Part shown: positions 42,870 to 52,055 of the stretch, in pieces
Position numbering within the stretch: the stretch's first letter is position 1
Layout of the letters: the number at the start of each line of letters is the position of its first letter
Source of the DNA: Laspinema palackyanum D2a
GTDB taxonomy: Bacteria; Cyanobacteriota; Cyanobacteriia; Cyanobacteriales; Laspinemataceae
Direction: 5' to 3'
DNA length: 64,000 bases
Assembly (NCBI GenBank): GCA_025370845.1
Contig: JAMXFF010000033.1
Coordinates: 20,990-84,989 of the forward strand
Program-made: the position numbers and the translations under genes
The notes under the pieces: model-generated
The model's input: the letters and a program-made list of their open reading frames with translations, nothing else
Databases searched by the model: none
What the model was told of the DNA's origin: nothing

Positions 42870-44690
42870 TTACTCCGCATCTACTTTCACAATTTTTCCA
42901 TCCGCTTCGATGGAAAGGGGAGTTTCAGGAAAATCGCTTTGGGTTAATTTTTGCATTAATTTCACCGTGCGATTTTGAGAATCATAGCTGGGAATCCCTT
43001 TACTATCCAAATGAATTGGAATAATCTGACCGGCTATAAAATTACCTTCTAAATCAATCTCTGCTTCCAAAATTAAAGAATATCCCAATTCTGCCACCGT
43101 CGAAAAACTGCGATATCCCATAAAATTTCCTAAAGAATAAGCAATTAATTTGCCATTATAAACCTCTAATGCCCGGGGAACATGAGGACCATGACCTAAG
43201 ACTAAATCCGCCCCAGCATCAATCATCGCCCGGGAAAATTCCACCAAATTCCCTCGGTTTTCACTAAAAAAGGTTTCCGTGCGGTTTTTAACATGGACAG
43301 CCCCGGTTCCTTCTGCACCGCCATGAAAGGAAATCACCACCAGGGTAGCATTTTCCTGGGCTTCTGCAACCAAGGCTTTTGCTGCATCTAAATCCAGAAT
43401 TGAGTTGTGATAGGAATAGGTACTAAATCCAATAAAGGCGATGGGGATGTCATTCACCGTGGTATAAGAAATTTCCCCTTTCCGGCTGGCGGCAACCATT
43501 CCCGCCTCCTCTATATTTTTGATGGTATCTTCAAAGCCTTGGTCGGTAAAATCCAATGAATGATTATTGGCTACACTTAAAACGTTAAAACCCGCCTCTT
43601 TTAATAGGCGGGTATAACTGGGCGGAGTACGAAATGCAAAGATATTGGGGCGACTGACATCTTTGCCTGAATACGGATGAGCGGTTAAGGTACTTTCAAA
43701 GTTACCAAAAACTAAATCAGCTCCTTGTAAATAAGGAGTGACACCCTGAAAAAGTTGCTCCGGCTGGGGGTGAAGCTTATTCGTGGGGAAGTCAACACCG
43801 GGAATAATATCTCCAACCGCTTTAATGGTAATAGGCCGGTTGGGAATGGAGGATTCAACAATTTCAGAAAGTTCTTGAAAGTTGTTAAGAATGTTGTCGG
43901 CTTGTAAGGGTTGGAGGGAGTTGGAACGGGCTGCAAAAGATGGGAATTCAGGGGGATTAGGGAGTTTGACTGTCGCTAGGGTTTCGGAAGCGGTGGATAA
44001 AAGAACGGCGGGATGGAATTTTTCACCATTTCTGAAGAAGTCCCACCCTGTGCCGAGTACAAGGCTGATGATTCCTAGGCTGGGTAATACAATTTTAAGG
44101 GTATGGCCGATCGCCCGAGATGTTTTCGAGGGGACTGTCTTTCGCGGTGGGGGGTTGTCTATCTCGGCGATCGCCGGTTGGGGTATCACTGGATCACTTA
44201 GGGGGCGATCGCTTTCAGAGTTGCTACTTTGCCTCAGAGTGTGTGCCGATGCCTCTACGGAAGGATTCGAGGAGATTAGGGGTTTGTCTATCGCAATCGG
44301 CAAGGATTCCGGAGTGGCGACTGGTTTTAAAGCGGGTTCCTCGGGGGCCACTGAGGGAGAAGAGAGAGGACTAATCGTGGCTTTGCCGAACTCAAAGGCT
44401 TCATCCCATGCCGGAACTTTTTGACCAATTTGGCGGGCATAAACCCGGACGGAGTGAATGGAACGGACATTCAGACGAGTTAATCCATCCTGAATGTAGG
44501 CAATATAAGCTTGGCGATCGGGGATGCGATCGGCTTCTAAGAGGATATGCAGTCGATTGTCGTTGCGAACCACTTGGGCGGTCATGTTTCTGATTCGTAA
44601 TGCTTGATTCAGCAAGACGGCGATCGCCCCTGGATCTCCTTGCTTTGCTAAATTCACGATATTTTGCGCGTCCACAATCCGTCTCCTCAC
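42870..44690 (-). CDS. CapA-family (PGA_cap) protein with N-terminal cyanobacterial domain
   Basis: 606 residues in three parts. Residues 1-105 form a small domain (VNLAKQGDPGAIAVLLNQ) seen in other cyanobacterial proteins. Residues 110-250 are low-complexity, Pro- and Ser-rich, with one membrane helix near 195-215 (LKIVLPSLGIISLVLG). Residues 290-580 are the CapA metallophosphatase-like domain, with AVGDIIPGVDF, NFESTLT, SVANNHSLDF and HGPHVPRA. CapA proteins act in poly-gamma-glutamate and other polymer export, with the active domain outside the membrane, as predicted here. No capB or capC is adjacent. A role in envelope polymer handling is inferred. Confidence 0.87.
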   Translation of the reverse strand: MRRRIVDAQNIVNLAKQGDPGAIAVLLNQALRIRNMTAQVVRNDNRLHILLEADRIPDRQAYIAYIQDGLTRLNVRSIHSVRVYARQIGQKVPAWDEAFEFGKATISPLSSPSVAPEEPALKPVATPESLPIAIDKPLISSNPSVEASAHTLRQSSNSESDRPLSDPVIPQPAIAEIDNPPPRKTVPSKTSRAIGHTLKIVLPSLGIISLVLGTGWDFFRNGEKFHPAVLLSTASETLATVKLPNPPEFPSFAARSNSLQPLQADNILNNFQELSEIVESSIPNRPITIKAVGDIIPGVDFPTNKLHPQPEQLFQGVTPYLQGADLVFGNFESTLTAHPYSGKDVSRPNIFAFRTPPSYTRLLKEAGFNVLSVANNHSLDFTDQGFEDTIKNIEEAGMVAASRKGEISYTTVNDIPIAFIGFSTYSYHNSILDLDAAKALVAEAQENATLVVISFHGGAEGTGAVHVKNRTETFFSENRGNLVEFSRAMIDAGADLVLGHGPHVPRALEVYNGKLIAYSLGNFMGYRSFSTVAELGYSLILEAEIDLEGNFIAGQIIPIHLDSKGIPSYDSQNRTVKLMQKLTQSDFPETPLSIEADGKIVKVDAE

Positions 44691-44915
44691 ACCAATAAAT
44701 AGAGTTTGTAATGTTAGGGGTAGAAGTTGGACCGGGTAAGCCCTCTGATGGGATGGCGATTGATCCCCTTAGAATAGCCACTTCTGTGTTCAAACCCCTT
44801 TGAAGTATGCAAATACTGTGGCCATAGTGATCTATTACAAGATCGGGGTCACTCTTCGCGGCGATTTTCAGGGTATTTTTGAAGAAGTTGGCTAAGAAAT
44901 AGAGAAGCTATCTGC

Positions 44916-46025
44916 ATGACCTCTAGTCTGAACTCCCCTCAAAATCGAAAGTCCCGTCGAGTATTAGTGACTGGCGGTGCCGGGTTTATTGGCGCGAACT
45001 TCGTTCATTACTGGTGTCGGCGCTATCCCGGCGATCGCCTGGTGGTCCTTGATGCCCTCACCTATGCGGGTAATCCCCAAAATTTAGCCAGTCTCGAAGG
45101 CAACGAGAACTATCGGTTTGTTCCGGGGAATATTTGCGATCGCCCTTTGGTGGAAACTCTGCTCAAAGAGGAGGCGATCGATACCGTCGCCCACTTTGCC
45201 GCCGAATCCCATGTTGACCGATCTATTTTAGGTCCTGCAGCATTCATTCAAACCAATGTAGTTGGTAGTTTTACCCTGTTAGAAGCTTTTCGCAATCACT
45301 GGCAAACTTTGCCGGTTCCGAATTCGGGAGAACGGGGACCGATTTTCCTCCATGTGTCCACGGATGAAGTTTATGGCAGTCTAGGTCCGGAGGATCCAGG
45401 GTTCACAGAGCAGACTCCCTACGCACCCAACAGTCCTTATTCTGCTTCCAAAGCAGGAAGTGACCATTTAGCCCGTGCCTATTATCACACCTACGGTCTC
45501 CCCACCCTGATTACGAATTGCTCCAATAATTATGGCCCTTACCATTTCCCAGAAAAGCTGATCCCGCTGATGTGCATTAATATGCTACTGGGTAAACCGT
45601 TACCTGTGTATGGGGATGGGCAAAATATTCGGGACTGGTTGTATGTGGAGGACCACTGCCGGGGGTTAGATGTGGTGATTCACCAGGGGACCCCGGGGGA
45701 AACTTATAATATTGGTGGAAATAATGAAGTCAAAAATATTGACCTGGTAAGAATGTTATGTCAGTTGATGGATGAGTTGGCGCCCGATTTGCCGGTGCGC
45801 CCTTGCGAGTCATTGATGACCTTTGTTAAGGATAGACCGGGCCATGACCGTCGCTATGCGATCGATGCTACGAAGATTAAGACTGAGTTAGGTTGGACCC
45901 CGACGGTAACAGTGGAAGAGGGTCTGCGCCAAACGGTGCAATGGTATTTGGCTCATCAAGAGTGGTGGCGTCCTCTACTTTCTCCGGAATATCAGGACTA
46001 TTATCGCCAGGTTTATGCAAATTAA
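44916..46025 (+). CDS. rfbB: dTDP-glucose 4,6-dehydratase RfbB
   Basis: 369 residues of the extended SDR family. The motifs are [15 protein letters not shown] near residue 17, [12 protein letters not shown] near 92, [12 protein letters not shown] near 146 and YSASKAGSD near 179, with the catalytic Tyr and Lys and the Asp-Glu pair. [18 protein letters not shown] is typical of RfbB. It makes dTDP-4-keto-6-deoxyglucose, the first step to dTDP-rhamnose and other deoxy sugars. No rfbA, C or D lies next to it, and the nearest sugar cluster is 25 kb away. A hairpin terminator follows. Confidence 0.94.
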   Translation: MTSSLNSPQNRKSRRVLVTGGAGFIGANFVHYWCRRYPGDRLVVLDALTYAGNPQNLASLEGNENYRFVPGNICDRPLVETLLKEEAIDTVAHFAAESHVDRSILGPAAFIQTNVVGSFTLLEAFRNHWQTLPVPNSGERGPIFLHVSTDEVYGSLGPEDPGFTEQTPYAPNSPYSASKAGSDHLARAYYHTYGLPTLITNCSNNYGPYHFPEKLIPLMCINMLLGKPLPVYGDGQNIRDWLYVEDHCRGLDVVIHQGTPGETYNIGGNNEVKNIDLVRMLCQLMDELAPDLPVRPCESLMTFVKDRPGHDRRYAIDATKIKTELGWTPTVTVEEGLRQTVQWYLAHQEWWRPLLSPEYQDYYRQVYAN

Positions 46026-46588
46026 GGGGTTAGGGACCTAGAAGGGCTGAGGCGATCGCCATGATCAGTTCCGTCGGCTTACAGGGTGTTTTGACTACAC
46101 CAGGGCGAGTAGACAGAATTTGTCCACCCCTTCAGGTATTAATACTCTGAATATGGGGTGAGTAAATCTCCGTAGAAGTACGGAGATTTTCCCCTACTCT
46201 TTTTGTCCCATAAGTGAACTCCGAAATGCCTGTTTTGCGCGGGCGATCGAGATCACCAAGTCCATGCCGCAGCGATCGCAGCTTTTATCCCCGGATGGGA
46301 GTATATTATTTAACAAGGGTAAACCTATCAAAGCCTAATTTTCTGGGGCCAGAGATTATTGTGAAGATTCCATAAAGCCTCTAGCCTCTAAGCCTAAATT
46401 AGGCCATCATAGAAACAGATATAGCAATCATAAATCACTTTGGACAGAAATTCAAGGGTTTGGACAGTTTTGAGTTCACCCTTTTCGGGGAAATGGGAAA
46501 CTAATCCATCTCTTTCAACCTCATTCGATTGCTATATAAAAGATTTAAGTTTCCAATGATGCAACACAACAATAAAGGAGTGCAGAAA
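46026..46588. other. Gap between rfbB and the PEP-CTERM gene
   Basis: About 560 bases with no gene. It holds the rfbB terminator hairpin (46164-46189), two HIP1-like sites and an A/T-rich part from about 46380 on that should carry the promoter and leader of the PEP-CTERM gene. TTTGGACAG occurs twice, at 46440 and 46460, as a short direct repeat with unclear role. Confidence 0.5.
46164..46189 (+). terminator. Hairpin terminator after rfbB
   Basis: AAATCTCCGTA and TACGGAGATTT form a perfect 11-base stem around GAAG. Only a short T-run follows (TTTT at 46187-46190), so it may also work as an RNA-stabilising 3' end. Confidence 0.72.
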
Positions 46589-47284
46589 ATGAACAAAACA
46601 CTACTTATCGGAATAACAGCAGCCACAGCAACAGCAATGTTCGGAGTTGCTGGTCCAGCCAACGCCTTCACCTTTGGTACGAATGGGATTAGCTTTGACA
46701 CCGACCAAGAACTCCGGTTTAACTTTGGCAGTTCTAACGGGGCTTTCAAATCTACCCTTAAAATTTTTGAGGTGCTACAAAATGGCAAGGTAAAAGCAGT
46801 AGATGATGGAGTGCTATTCACCGAAGTAAAACCTTCCGATAATGGAGCACAAAACGGATTCAGAGGAACATTAGGCAACGCTGTTGAACAGGTGAACACC
46901 ACCTTTAGGTTCTTAGCGAATAAAGTTTACACCCTGGGCTTGGTCAGCACCTGGAATGGTGACGATGCAGGAGCAGTCTATAGCACCTCCAGCCTGAACC
47001 TGAAGGGTACAAATTCCCAGCGTGCTGTTTTCGGATCCACTGGTGGACAAGAAGGTCAAACTTTTGCGGGAGCCAACACCTTCCTATCTGGCAATCCATT
47101 GACTGGCTCTGTAGCCATTGCTTTTGAAGATATCCAGTTTGGAAATGGAGATAATGACTTTAACGACTTCGTGGTTAGCGCAGAGGCAGTTCCTGAACCC
47201 TTGACAATGGGTGGACTAGCTTTGGGCGCTGCTGGTCTTGCTGCCGCTCGTCGCTCTCGCAAACGCCGCACCACTGAAGCCTAA
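46589..47284 (+). CDS. PEP-CTERM sorted extracellular protein
   Basis: 231 residues from the ATG at 46589, with AAAGGAG 8 bases before it; an earlier in-frame start lacks this. The N terminus is a Sec signal (MNKTLLIGITAATATAMFGV, then AGPANAF with a cleavage site). The C terminus has the PEP-CTERM sorting signal: VPEPLTMGGLALGAAGLAAA followed by RRSRKRR. The middle (residues 30-195) is a beta-rich domain with an acidic FGNGDNDFNDFVVSAE near the end that resembles DUF4114-like calcium-binding ends. Exosortase should cleave it at PEP and attach it to the envelope. The exosortase is encoded 200 bases downstream, so the pair is probably dedicated. Confidence 0.92.
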   Translation: MNKTLLIGITAATATAMFGVAGPANAFTFGTNGISFDTDQELRFNFGSSNGAFKSTLKIFEVLQNGKVKAVDDGVLFTEVKPSDNGAQNGFRGTLGNAVEQVNTTFRFLANKVYTLGLVSTWNGDDAGAVYSTSSLNLKGTNSQRAVFGSTGGQEGQTFAGANTFLSGNPLTGSVAIAFEDIQFGNGDNDFNDFVVSAEAVPEPLTMGGLALGAAGLAAARRSRKRRTTEA

Positions 47285-47313
47285 GTCAGTCGTGAGAGGA
47301 CAGGGTTCTCCAA

Positions 47314-47439
47314 ATGAGCCGTCAATTTAGTAGAATAGGGCAGTTGGCAATGGTGTCAACTGCTTTTGCTTACACGGCGATCGCGATGGGGCATTCAAGC
47401 ACTGTATTCTCAGGCGATCGGCCCCTCAATCATCGGTAG
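47314..47439 (+). CDS. Possible small signal-peptide-like ORF
   Basis: 41 codons from ATG to TAG. The product, MSRQFSRIGQLAMVSTAFAY then TAIAMGHSS, looks like a signal peptide with a short tail. A weak AGGACAG precedes it. The hairpin terminator 47340-47363 lies inside it, which argues against strong expression. It could be the leftover start of a lost exosortase substrate. Whether it is translated is uncertain. Confidence 0.3.
   Translation: MSRQFSRIGQLAMVSTAFAYTAIAMGHSSTVFSGDRPLNHR
47340..47363 (+). terminator. Terminator between PEP-CTERM gene and exosortase
   Basis: GCAGTTG and CAACTGC pair across a 10-base loop and are followed by TTTTGCTT. It would partly separate high expression of the substrate from low expression of the enzyme. 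Confidence 0.6.
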
Positions 47440-47483
47440 CATTCGGCATTCATCCTACATTAACGCTCTGTGGGGAATTCAAA

Positions 47484-48323
47484 ATGTCTTTTGTACAAAC
47501 GCTACAAGAACCCAAATATTGGTTATTGGGAATCGCAGCTGGATTAATGACCATCAACATCACGTTGATGTGGAAATACGCCCCCGTCGATGTGGTGGGT
47601 ACCAGTCTTCTCTTTTGGGGGGGTGCTGCATTTCTAATCTGGGAAAGATATGAATCCTTTAAACTGCAAAGTGGGCCTATTTCTAGCATCTTGGGAGTGG
47701 CGATCGTCGCATTAATCCTGCTCAAAAGTGCAACCCTAAATAGTTATGATATTTTTCTTCGTCTTTCTCCGTTCATGTCAGGAATCGGCCTAGGCTTGAT
47801 CGCTTCCGGTATTAAAGGCCTAAAGCAATACTGGCAGGAACTCTTTATTTTAGGCTTTATGTCGATTTCGACCGGCTTATTATTACGAATTTTTGATATT
47901 TCTCCCTTAACTGCTAAATTTTCTGCCCTGATTCTGTGGTACTTAGGATTTCCAGTCACTCGCCAAGGAATCTACGTTAACCTACCCACGGGAAGTATTG
48001 AAGTTTACTCCGGCTGTTCCGGATACAGTGCCATTCTGCAATTATTGGGACTATCTATTTTATTTTTATTTATGTTTCCGACAACAAGGAAACAGAAAAT
48101 ATATATTCCCCTCGCTGCTATCATTCTTGGCTTTATTGTTAATGGAATTCGGGTCGCACTCATGGCATTTTTGGTTGCCTATTCTAATAAAGAATCGTTT
48201 GAATATTGGCATTATGGAGACGGTTCCCTAATTTTTTCCATGTTTGGCGTCTTCCTTCTTGGGTTATTTTGCTGGTTCTTTATCCTGCGAAATGAGCCAG
48301 AAAACTTAAAAATTGATCCTTAG
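47484..48323 (+). CDS. crtA: Cyanoexosortase A
   Basis: 279 residues with eight or so membrane helices. The exosortase catalytic residues are in order: Cys178 in YSGCSGYSA, Arg223 in VNGIRVALMAF and His243 in YWHYGDGSLIF. Exosortases cut proteins at the PEP motif and sort them to the cell surface. Cyanoexosortase A is the common cyanobacterial form, and it is followed, as here, by its accessory protein and an HpsJ-like protein. The assignment to class A rests on that gene order. Symbol crtA here means cyanoexosortase, not the carotenoid gene. Confidence 0.88.
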   Translation: MSFVQTLQEPKYWLLGIAAGLMTINITLMWKYAPVDVVGTSLLFWGGAAFLIWERYESFKLQSGPISSILGVAIVALILLKSATLNSYDIFLRLSPFMSGIGLGLIASGIKGLKQYWQELFILGFMSISTGLLLRIFDISPLTAKFSALILWYLGFPVTRQGIYVNLPTGSIEVYSGCSGYSAILQLLGLSILFLFMFPTTRKQKIYIPLAAIILGFIVNGIRVALMAFLVAYSNKESFEYWHYGDGSLIFSMFGVFLLGLFCWFFILRNEPENLKIDP

Positions 48324-48334
48324 ATCGCCGCATC

Positions 48335-49009
48335 ATGCAGAAAATGTACTGGAAACCTTTGCGGATTTTTTTATTAGCTCTGACCTTCAGCAGCGTCCTG
48401 GTCGTTGTAGGAAAATCTTTACTTTATTCAAATCCTGATAAAGGTCCATCCGCTGACTTTAGTTTTCCCCCAGACATTCCCCTAACAGAGTGGCAGCCAT
48501 TAGAGAGTGATTCACTCCCCGTTCAAAACACCTCAAACTTAATCTCAGCGAGAGTTTATCGATATCAGCATCAGCAAAATAAATTTTCGCTAGATATTGA
48601 GATGCGCTACGTCATTGACACCGATGGCGATATCAAAACTATGCTAAACAAGCATCTCAATTCTGAGACCTACCCTGGTAAACTAACCATACATCACCAA
48701 GAAGGAATAGGGTTCTACGGTCTTGCTGCAACAACAGAGCGAGCCTATCTGAGTTCCTGTATCAACCCATACGGGGGGAGTACCGTCACGGCCGAACAGT
48801 TTCGGAACAACCGCAATACTTATGATTTGCAGGTTTCTCGTTTGGTCCCTTGGTTGCTGGGTCAACAAGAACTGCGAGATTTTCGCTGCCTCTGGACTGT
48901 TCTCTCTATGCCGTTAGAAGATACTACTGCCGAGCAAGCCTATCCAGTCTTGGAAAAAGCGTGGGTTTCTTGGTATGCTTGGTGGCAACCGCGTTTTCCT
49001 GACCCTTAA
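48335..49009 (+). CDS. Cyanoexosortase A system-associated protein
   Basis: 224 residues, starting 11 bases after the exosortase gene. One N-terminal membrane helix (PLRIFLLALTFSSVLVVVG) is followed by a soluble domain outside the membrane, with IPLTEWQPLESD near residue 50, IEMRYVIDTDGDI near 90 and LSSCINPYGGSTV near 140. It resembles EpsI-type partners of exosortases, which are needed for the sorting system. An ATG three codons in is an equal start. It has no other domain. The order exosortase, accessory protein and HpsJ supports one operon. Confidence 0.83.
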   Translation: MQKMYWKPLRIFLLALTFSSVLVVVGKSLLYSNPDKGPSADFSFPPDIPLTEWQPLESDSLPVQNTSNLISARVYRYQHQQNKFSLDIEMRYVIDTDGDIKTMLNKHLNSETYPGKLTIHHQEGIGFYGLAATTERAYLSSCINPYGGSTVTAEQFRNNRNTYDLQVSRLVPWLLGQQELRDFRCLWTVLSMPLEDTTAEQAYPVLEKAWVSWYAWWQPRFPDP

Positions 49010-49047
49010 TTTGTGTTAACCCTATTCTCAACAGGGATGCAAAATTT

Positions 49048-49770
49048 ATGACTAAATCTGAAGGATTCGATCTGACTCGTTCCGTTGATGAACTTTTGCG
49101 GTTTAGTGCCGATCAATTGCGCTCTATTGGTCGGCTTCGGCTGATTGGCTATGGCTTATTAGTATTAGCCTTATTTGATACGATCCAGCTTTTTATTGCC
49201 CCCAATTTCATGAATCCGGCCTGGGAATTACAAACAATGGGAGGATTGGTTGAGCGAGTGCCTGTCCCCTTATTGGGCCTAGCACTTGTTTTTTTTGGGG
49301 AAGATTATAACCGCAATGGATTAGAAGATATTCTTTTAAAAGTCCTGTCTTGGGTAACTTTACTACTGGCGGTGCTCTCTCTGTTGCTGATTCCGTTAGG
49401 TGTTATCAATACCGGGCGGATTAATACCAATACCACCAATCAAATTAACACCCAAGCTCAACAAGAGTTGTCTCTATTACAACAAATTGAGGAGCAAGTC
49501 CAAACCGGAACACCTGAACAATTGCAAACTTTAGCCCTGGAACTGAATCGCTTGGGGTTGCCGGTGGATGGACAAAATACGGAACAGCTAAAAGCTGATA
49601 TTCTCACCAATATTCCTACGGCGAAAGAACGAGTGCAGGTTCAATCCCAACAGCAGATCCAAAATCAGCGCCAGACTTTACTCAAAAATTCGGTGAAGTG
49701 GAATCTGGGGGCGTTAGTTGCTAGTGTCTTATTTTTTATGATTTGGCGGGGAACGGGTTGGGCTCGGTAA
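49048..49770 (+). CDS. HpsJ-like membrane protein
   Basis: 240 residues. Three or four membrane helices are predicted, near 30-47, 75-88, 100-125 and 222-236. Between them lies a Gln-rich helical segment (QQELSLLQQIEEQVQ, residues about 145-210) probably forming a coiled coil outside or inside the membrane. It resembles HpsJ of the hormogonium polysaccharide locus of Nostoc punctiforme, a family commonly linked to cyanoexosortase A. It lies 38 bases after the accessory gene and is probably the last gene of the operon. A role in envelope polysaccharide or protein display is inferred. Confidence 0.78.
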   Translation: MTKSEGFDLTRSVDELLRFSADQLRSIGRLRLIGYGLLVLALFDTIQLFIAPNFMNPAWELQTMGGLVERVPVPLLGLALVFFGEDYNRNGLEDILLKVLSWVTLLLAVLSLLLIPLGVINTGRINTNTTNQINTQAQQELSLLQQIEEQVQTGTPEQLQTLALELNRLGLPVDGQNTEQLKADILTNIPTAKERVQVQSQQQIQNQRQTLLKNSVKWNLGALVASVLFFMIWRGTGWAR

Positions 49771-49831
49771 ATCAGGGAATAAAGGGGAAGGGACTGGAGA
49801 ATAAAAGTTTCCAGTCCCGGTGATGATTTTT

Positions 49832-50350
49832 TTATAATCCTAAACCCGGTGGCGGCCAAGTCGTGGCTACAAAGAAGATAACGACTGCTAGGGCTAGGAC
49901 TCCCTGAATTAAATTACCGATGACGGAACTCACCACAACGGCAATCCCCGCTTTGACGGCAATGTTGATATCCCGTCGGTAGAGGTATTCTCCAATGATT
50001 GCTCCTAACAGAGGACCCAGAAAAATGCCCAGTAAAGGGCCGCCAATGGGTAAGGCTGGGAGTAGCCCTAAAAAGCCGAAGAAAAAGCCAACGATCGCCC
50101 CGATTTGTCCCCACTTACTGGCCCCGCCTCGTTTAGCCCCGAAATAGGTGGCTAATAAGTCGATGCTCACACTGAGCAGTAAAACGACGATCGCCACCCC
50201 TAATGCCCAACCGACGGTCCCAAAACCCTGGGCGATCGCCCAAATGATAATCGAACCCAAAATTAAACTCGATCCGGGAACCCCCGGAACTACAGCGCCG
50301 ATGACGCCCAAAATCATCACGGCAATCAGTACCCAATACAAAATTGTCAT
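49832..50350 (-). CDS. DUF456 membrane protein
   Basis: 172 residues made of two glycine-rich repeats with about five membrane helices. IGAVVPGVPGSSLILGS is near residue 18, WGQIGAIVGFFFGFLGLLP near 80 (split here), and GPLLGAIIGEYLYRR near 110. This is the DUF456 layout. The function is unknown and the family is widespread. It is convergent with the HpsJ-like gene. Confidence 0.88.
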   Translation of the reverse strand: MTILYWVLIAVMILGVIGAVVPGVPGSSLILGSIIIWAIAQGFGTVGWALGVAIVVLLLSVSIDLLATYFGAKRGGASKWGQIGAIVGFFFGFLGLLPALPIGGPLLGIFLGPLLGAIIGEYLYRRDINIAVKAGIAVVVSSVIGNLIQGVLALAVVIFFVATTWPPPGLGL

Positions 50351-50409
50351 AAGCTCTTTAATGAATGCGGGTGCAAAGCGATTTTGAACGGTGATTCGTG
50401 AGCCATTTT

Positions 50410-51069
50410 TTAGTCACTCTCTAAATAATGACTCAAATTCTCGGCTATTTTCTCAGCAATCCCTTCGATCCACCGCTCATCCTGTTTCGTGTAACTGCGA
50501 GGAGCATTTGCCCCCAAAATCAGCACCCCCCGACTGCCCAACGGTTGACAAATCACCCCTTGGGTATTTTCCGGCAAATAGTCAAACTCAATCCGTCCGG
50601 GATATAACTTCAGCGCCACCAAATAAACCGGCTTCTGCTGAGCGATCGCCCGTTGCACGATCGCCCCAGGTTTGACCTCCCTTTCCGGGCCTAAAATCCC
50701 CCGACGCAGCAGCACTCGCCCGTCATACCACACCACCAGCGATCGCGTTACCGTATTCGTCAGCAACATCAAAGACGCCCATGCCAGTTCCGTTTTGCTA
50801 CGTTCCGGCAAATCCGGTGCCAGCTCAAACCCTTCTTCGCCAATTAACTTCACCGATTCCGGCGATCGCGGTTGCACCTGTTGCCAAAGTAACCCCGTTA
50901 AAATTAACAACGCACTTAAAATTACCCCCAAGACATCCGATCGCGCTTGGGAATTCGTAACTTCAACACTTAAAACCCGGTTGGCAAAAAAAAGCACCCC
51001 GCCCAATCCACCAGCAACCAGGGGTAAGCGCCGCAATACTACATTTCCATCCGGTTTAGCCATACTCAA
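50410..51069 (-). CDS. Cofactor assembly of complex C subunit B (CCB2/CCB4 family)
   Basis: 219 residues. Two membrane helices lie near 16-33 (VAGGLGGVLFFANRV) and 45-62, followed by a soluble domain. Conserved stretches are ELAWASLMLLTNTVTRSLVV near 95 and PSRIEFDYLP-like (YPGRIEFDYLP) near 155, as in CCB2/CCB4 of chloroplasts. These proteins help attach heme ci to cytochrome b6 in the b6f complex. The gene is typical of oxygenic phototrophs and supports a cyanobacterial origin. It points toward the DUF456 gene and is followed upstream by rpaB on the same strand. Confidence 0.85.
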   Translation of the reverse strand: MSMAKPDGNVVLRRLPLVAGGLGGVLFFANRVLSVEVTNSQARSDVLGVILSALLILTGLLWQQVQPRSPESVKLIGEEGFELAPDLPERSKTELAWASLMLLTNTVTRSLVVWYDGRVLLRRGILGPEREVKPGAIVQRAIAQQKPVYLVALKLYPGRIEFDYLPENTQGVICQPLGSRGVLILGANAPRSYTKQDERWIEGIAEKIAENLSHYLESD

Positions 51070-51158
51070 AAAATCATCCCATCAGAGATTGGGAACCGAG
51101 TCCAGAAAAGTCTTGAGAATTTAGAACTCAAAATTCTAAATTCTAAATCCTCAACTGC

Positions 51159-51896
51159 TTAAGCCTCCTCTGCCTCAATAATGCGCTGGAACAGATATCC
51201 CGTTCCCCTCGCGGTCAAAATCAGCTCCGGATTACTCGGATCATCCTCTAGCTTCGCCCTTAAACGAGAAATATGCACATCCACCACCCGAGTATCCACA
51301 TGGCGTTCAGGGGTGTATCCCCACACCTCTTGCAAAATTTCTGAGCGCGAAAACGGGTCCCCGGATTTACTCACCAATAGTTCCAACAAGCTAAACTCCA
51401 TGCCGGTTAGACGAATGCGATCGTCTCCCTTATAAACCTGGCGCTTATTCGTGTCTATTCGGATATTCGCCACATGAATGACGCCCGAGCTGGGAATACC
51501 AGAAGCACCCGTTTTCTCAACTCGCCGTAGTACCGAACGGATCCGGGCTTCAAGTTCCTTGGGTGAAAACGGCTTGACGACATAATCATCGGCTCCCAAC
51601 TCCAATCCGGTGATGCGATCGGCCACATCTCCCAGGGCTGTTAGCATGATGATAGGGACGTCAGATTCCTTTCTCAACTCTTGACAGACGCCATAGCCAT
51701 CTAGCTTCGGCATCATCACGTCCAGTACCACTAGGTCTGGATTCTCCGTCCGAAAGGTTTCTAGTGCTTCTTCCCCGTCTGCCGCTGTGACTACATCGTA
51801 GCCAATCATGGAAAGCCGTGTTTCCAAAATTCGACGAATACTGGCTTCGTCATCGACTACGAGTATTTTTTCCTTATGGTTTTCCAAGATACTCAA
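51159..51896 (-). CDS. rpaB: OmpR-family response regulator RpaB
   Basis: 245 residues. The receiver domain has KILVVDDEASIRRILETRL, the phospho-acceptor Asp in LVVLDVMMPKLDGYG near residue 56 and KPFSPKELEARI with the conserved Lys. The winged-helix domain (residues about 140-240) has RLTGMEFSLLELL and HVDTRVVDVHISRLRAKL-type signature. The sequence matches RpaB (Ycf27), the essential regulator of light response that binds the HLR1 element, with NblS/Hik33 as its kinase. That kinase is not nearby. The ATG at 51896 is the natural start. It is divergent from radA across a short gap. Confidence 0.94.
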   Translation of the reverse strand: MSILENHKEKILVVDDEASIRRILETRLSMIGYDVVTAADGEEALETFRTENPDLVVLDVMMPKLDGYGVCQELRKESDVPIIMLTALGDVADRITGLELGADDYVVKPFSPKELEARIRSVLRRVEKTGASGIPSSGVIHVANIRIDTNKRQVYKGDDRIRLTGMEFSLLELLVSKSGDPFSRSEILQEVWGYTPERHVDTRVVDVHISRLRAKLEDDPSNPELILTARGTGYLFQRIIEAEEA

Positions 51897-52055
51897 GGCT
51901 CCTTAAGCGTCTTATCTAATCTTTAATTTTTAATACTGTACCATTTGGATTGTCTTGCTCTTAGCCAGCAGAGTAATCTGACGGCTCCCGACCAATTCAT
52001 CGATCACATCGCATTTTTGCCTCCACTCATTACTCAGGGTCAATATCAAGAACGA

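Noticed and set aside
42741..42978. ORFs between the hydrolase and CapA genes
   Set aside because: They are out-of-frame shadows overlapping the 3' end of the CapA gene.
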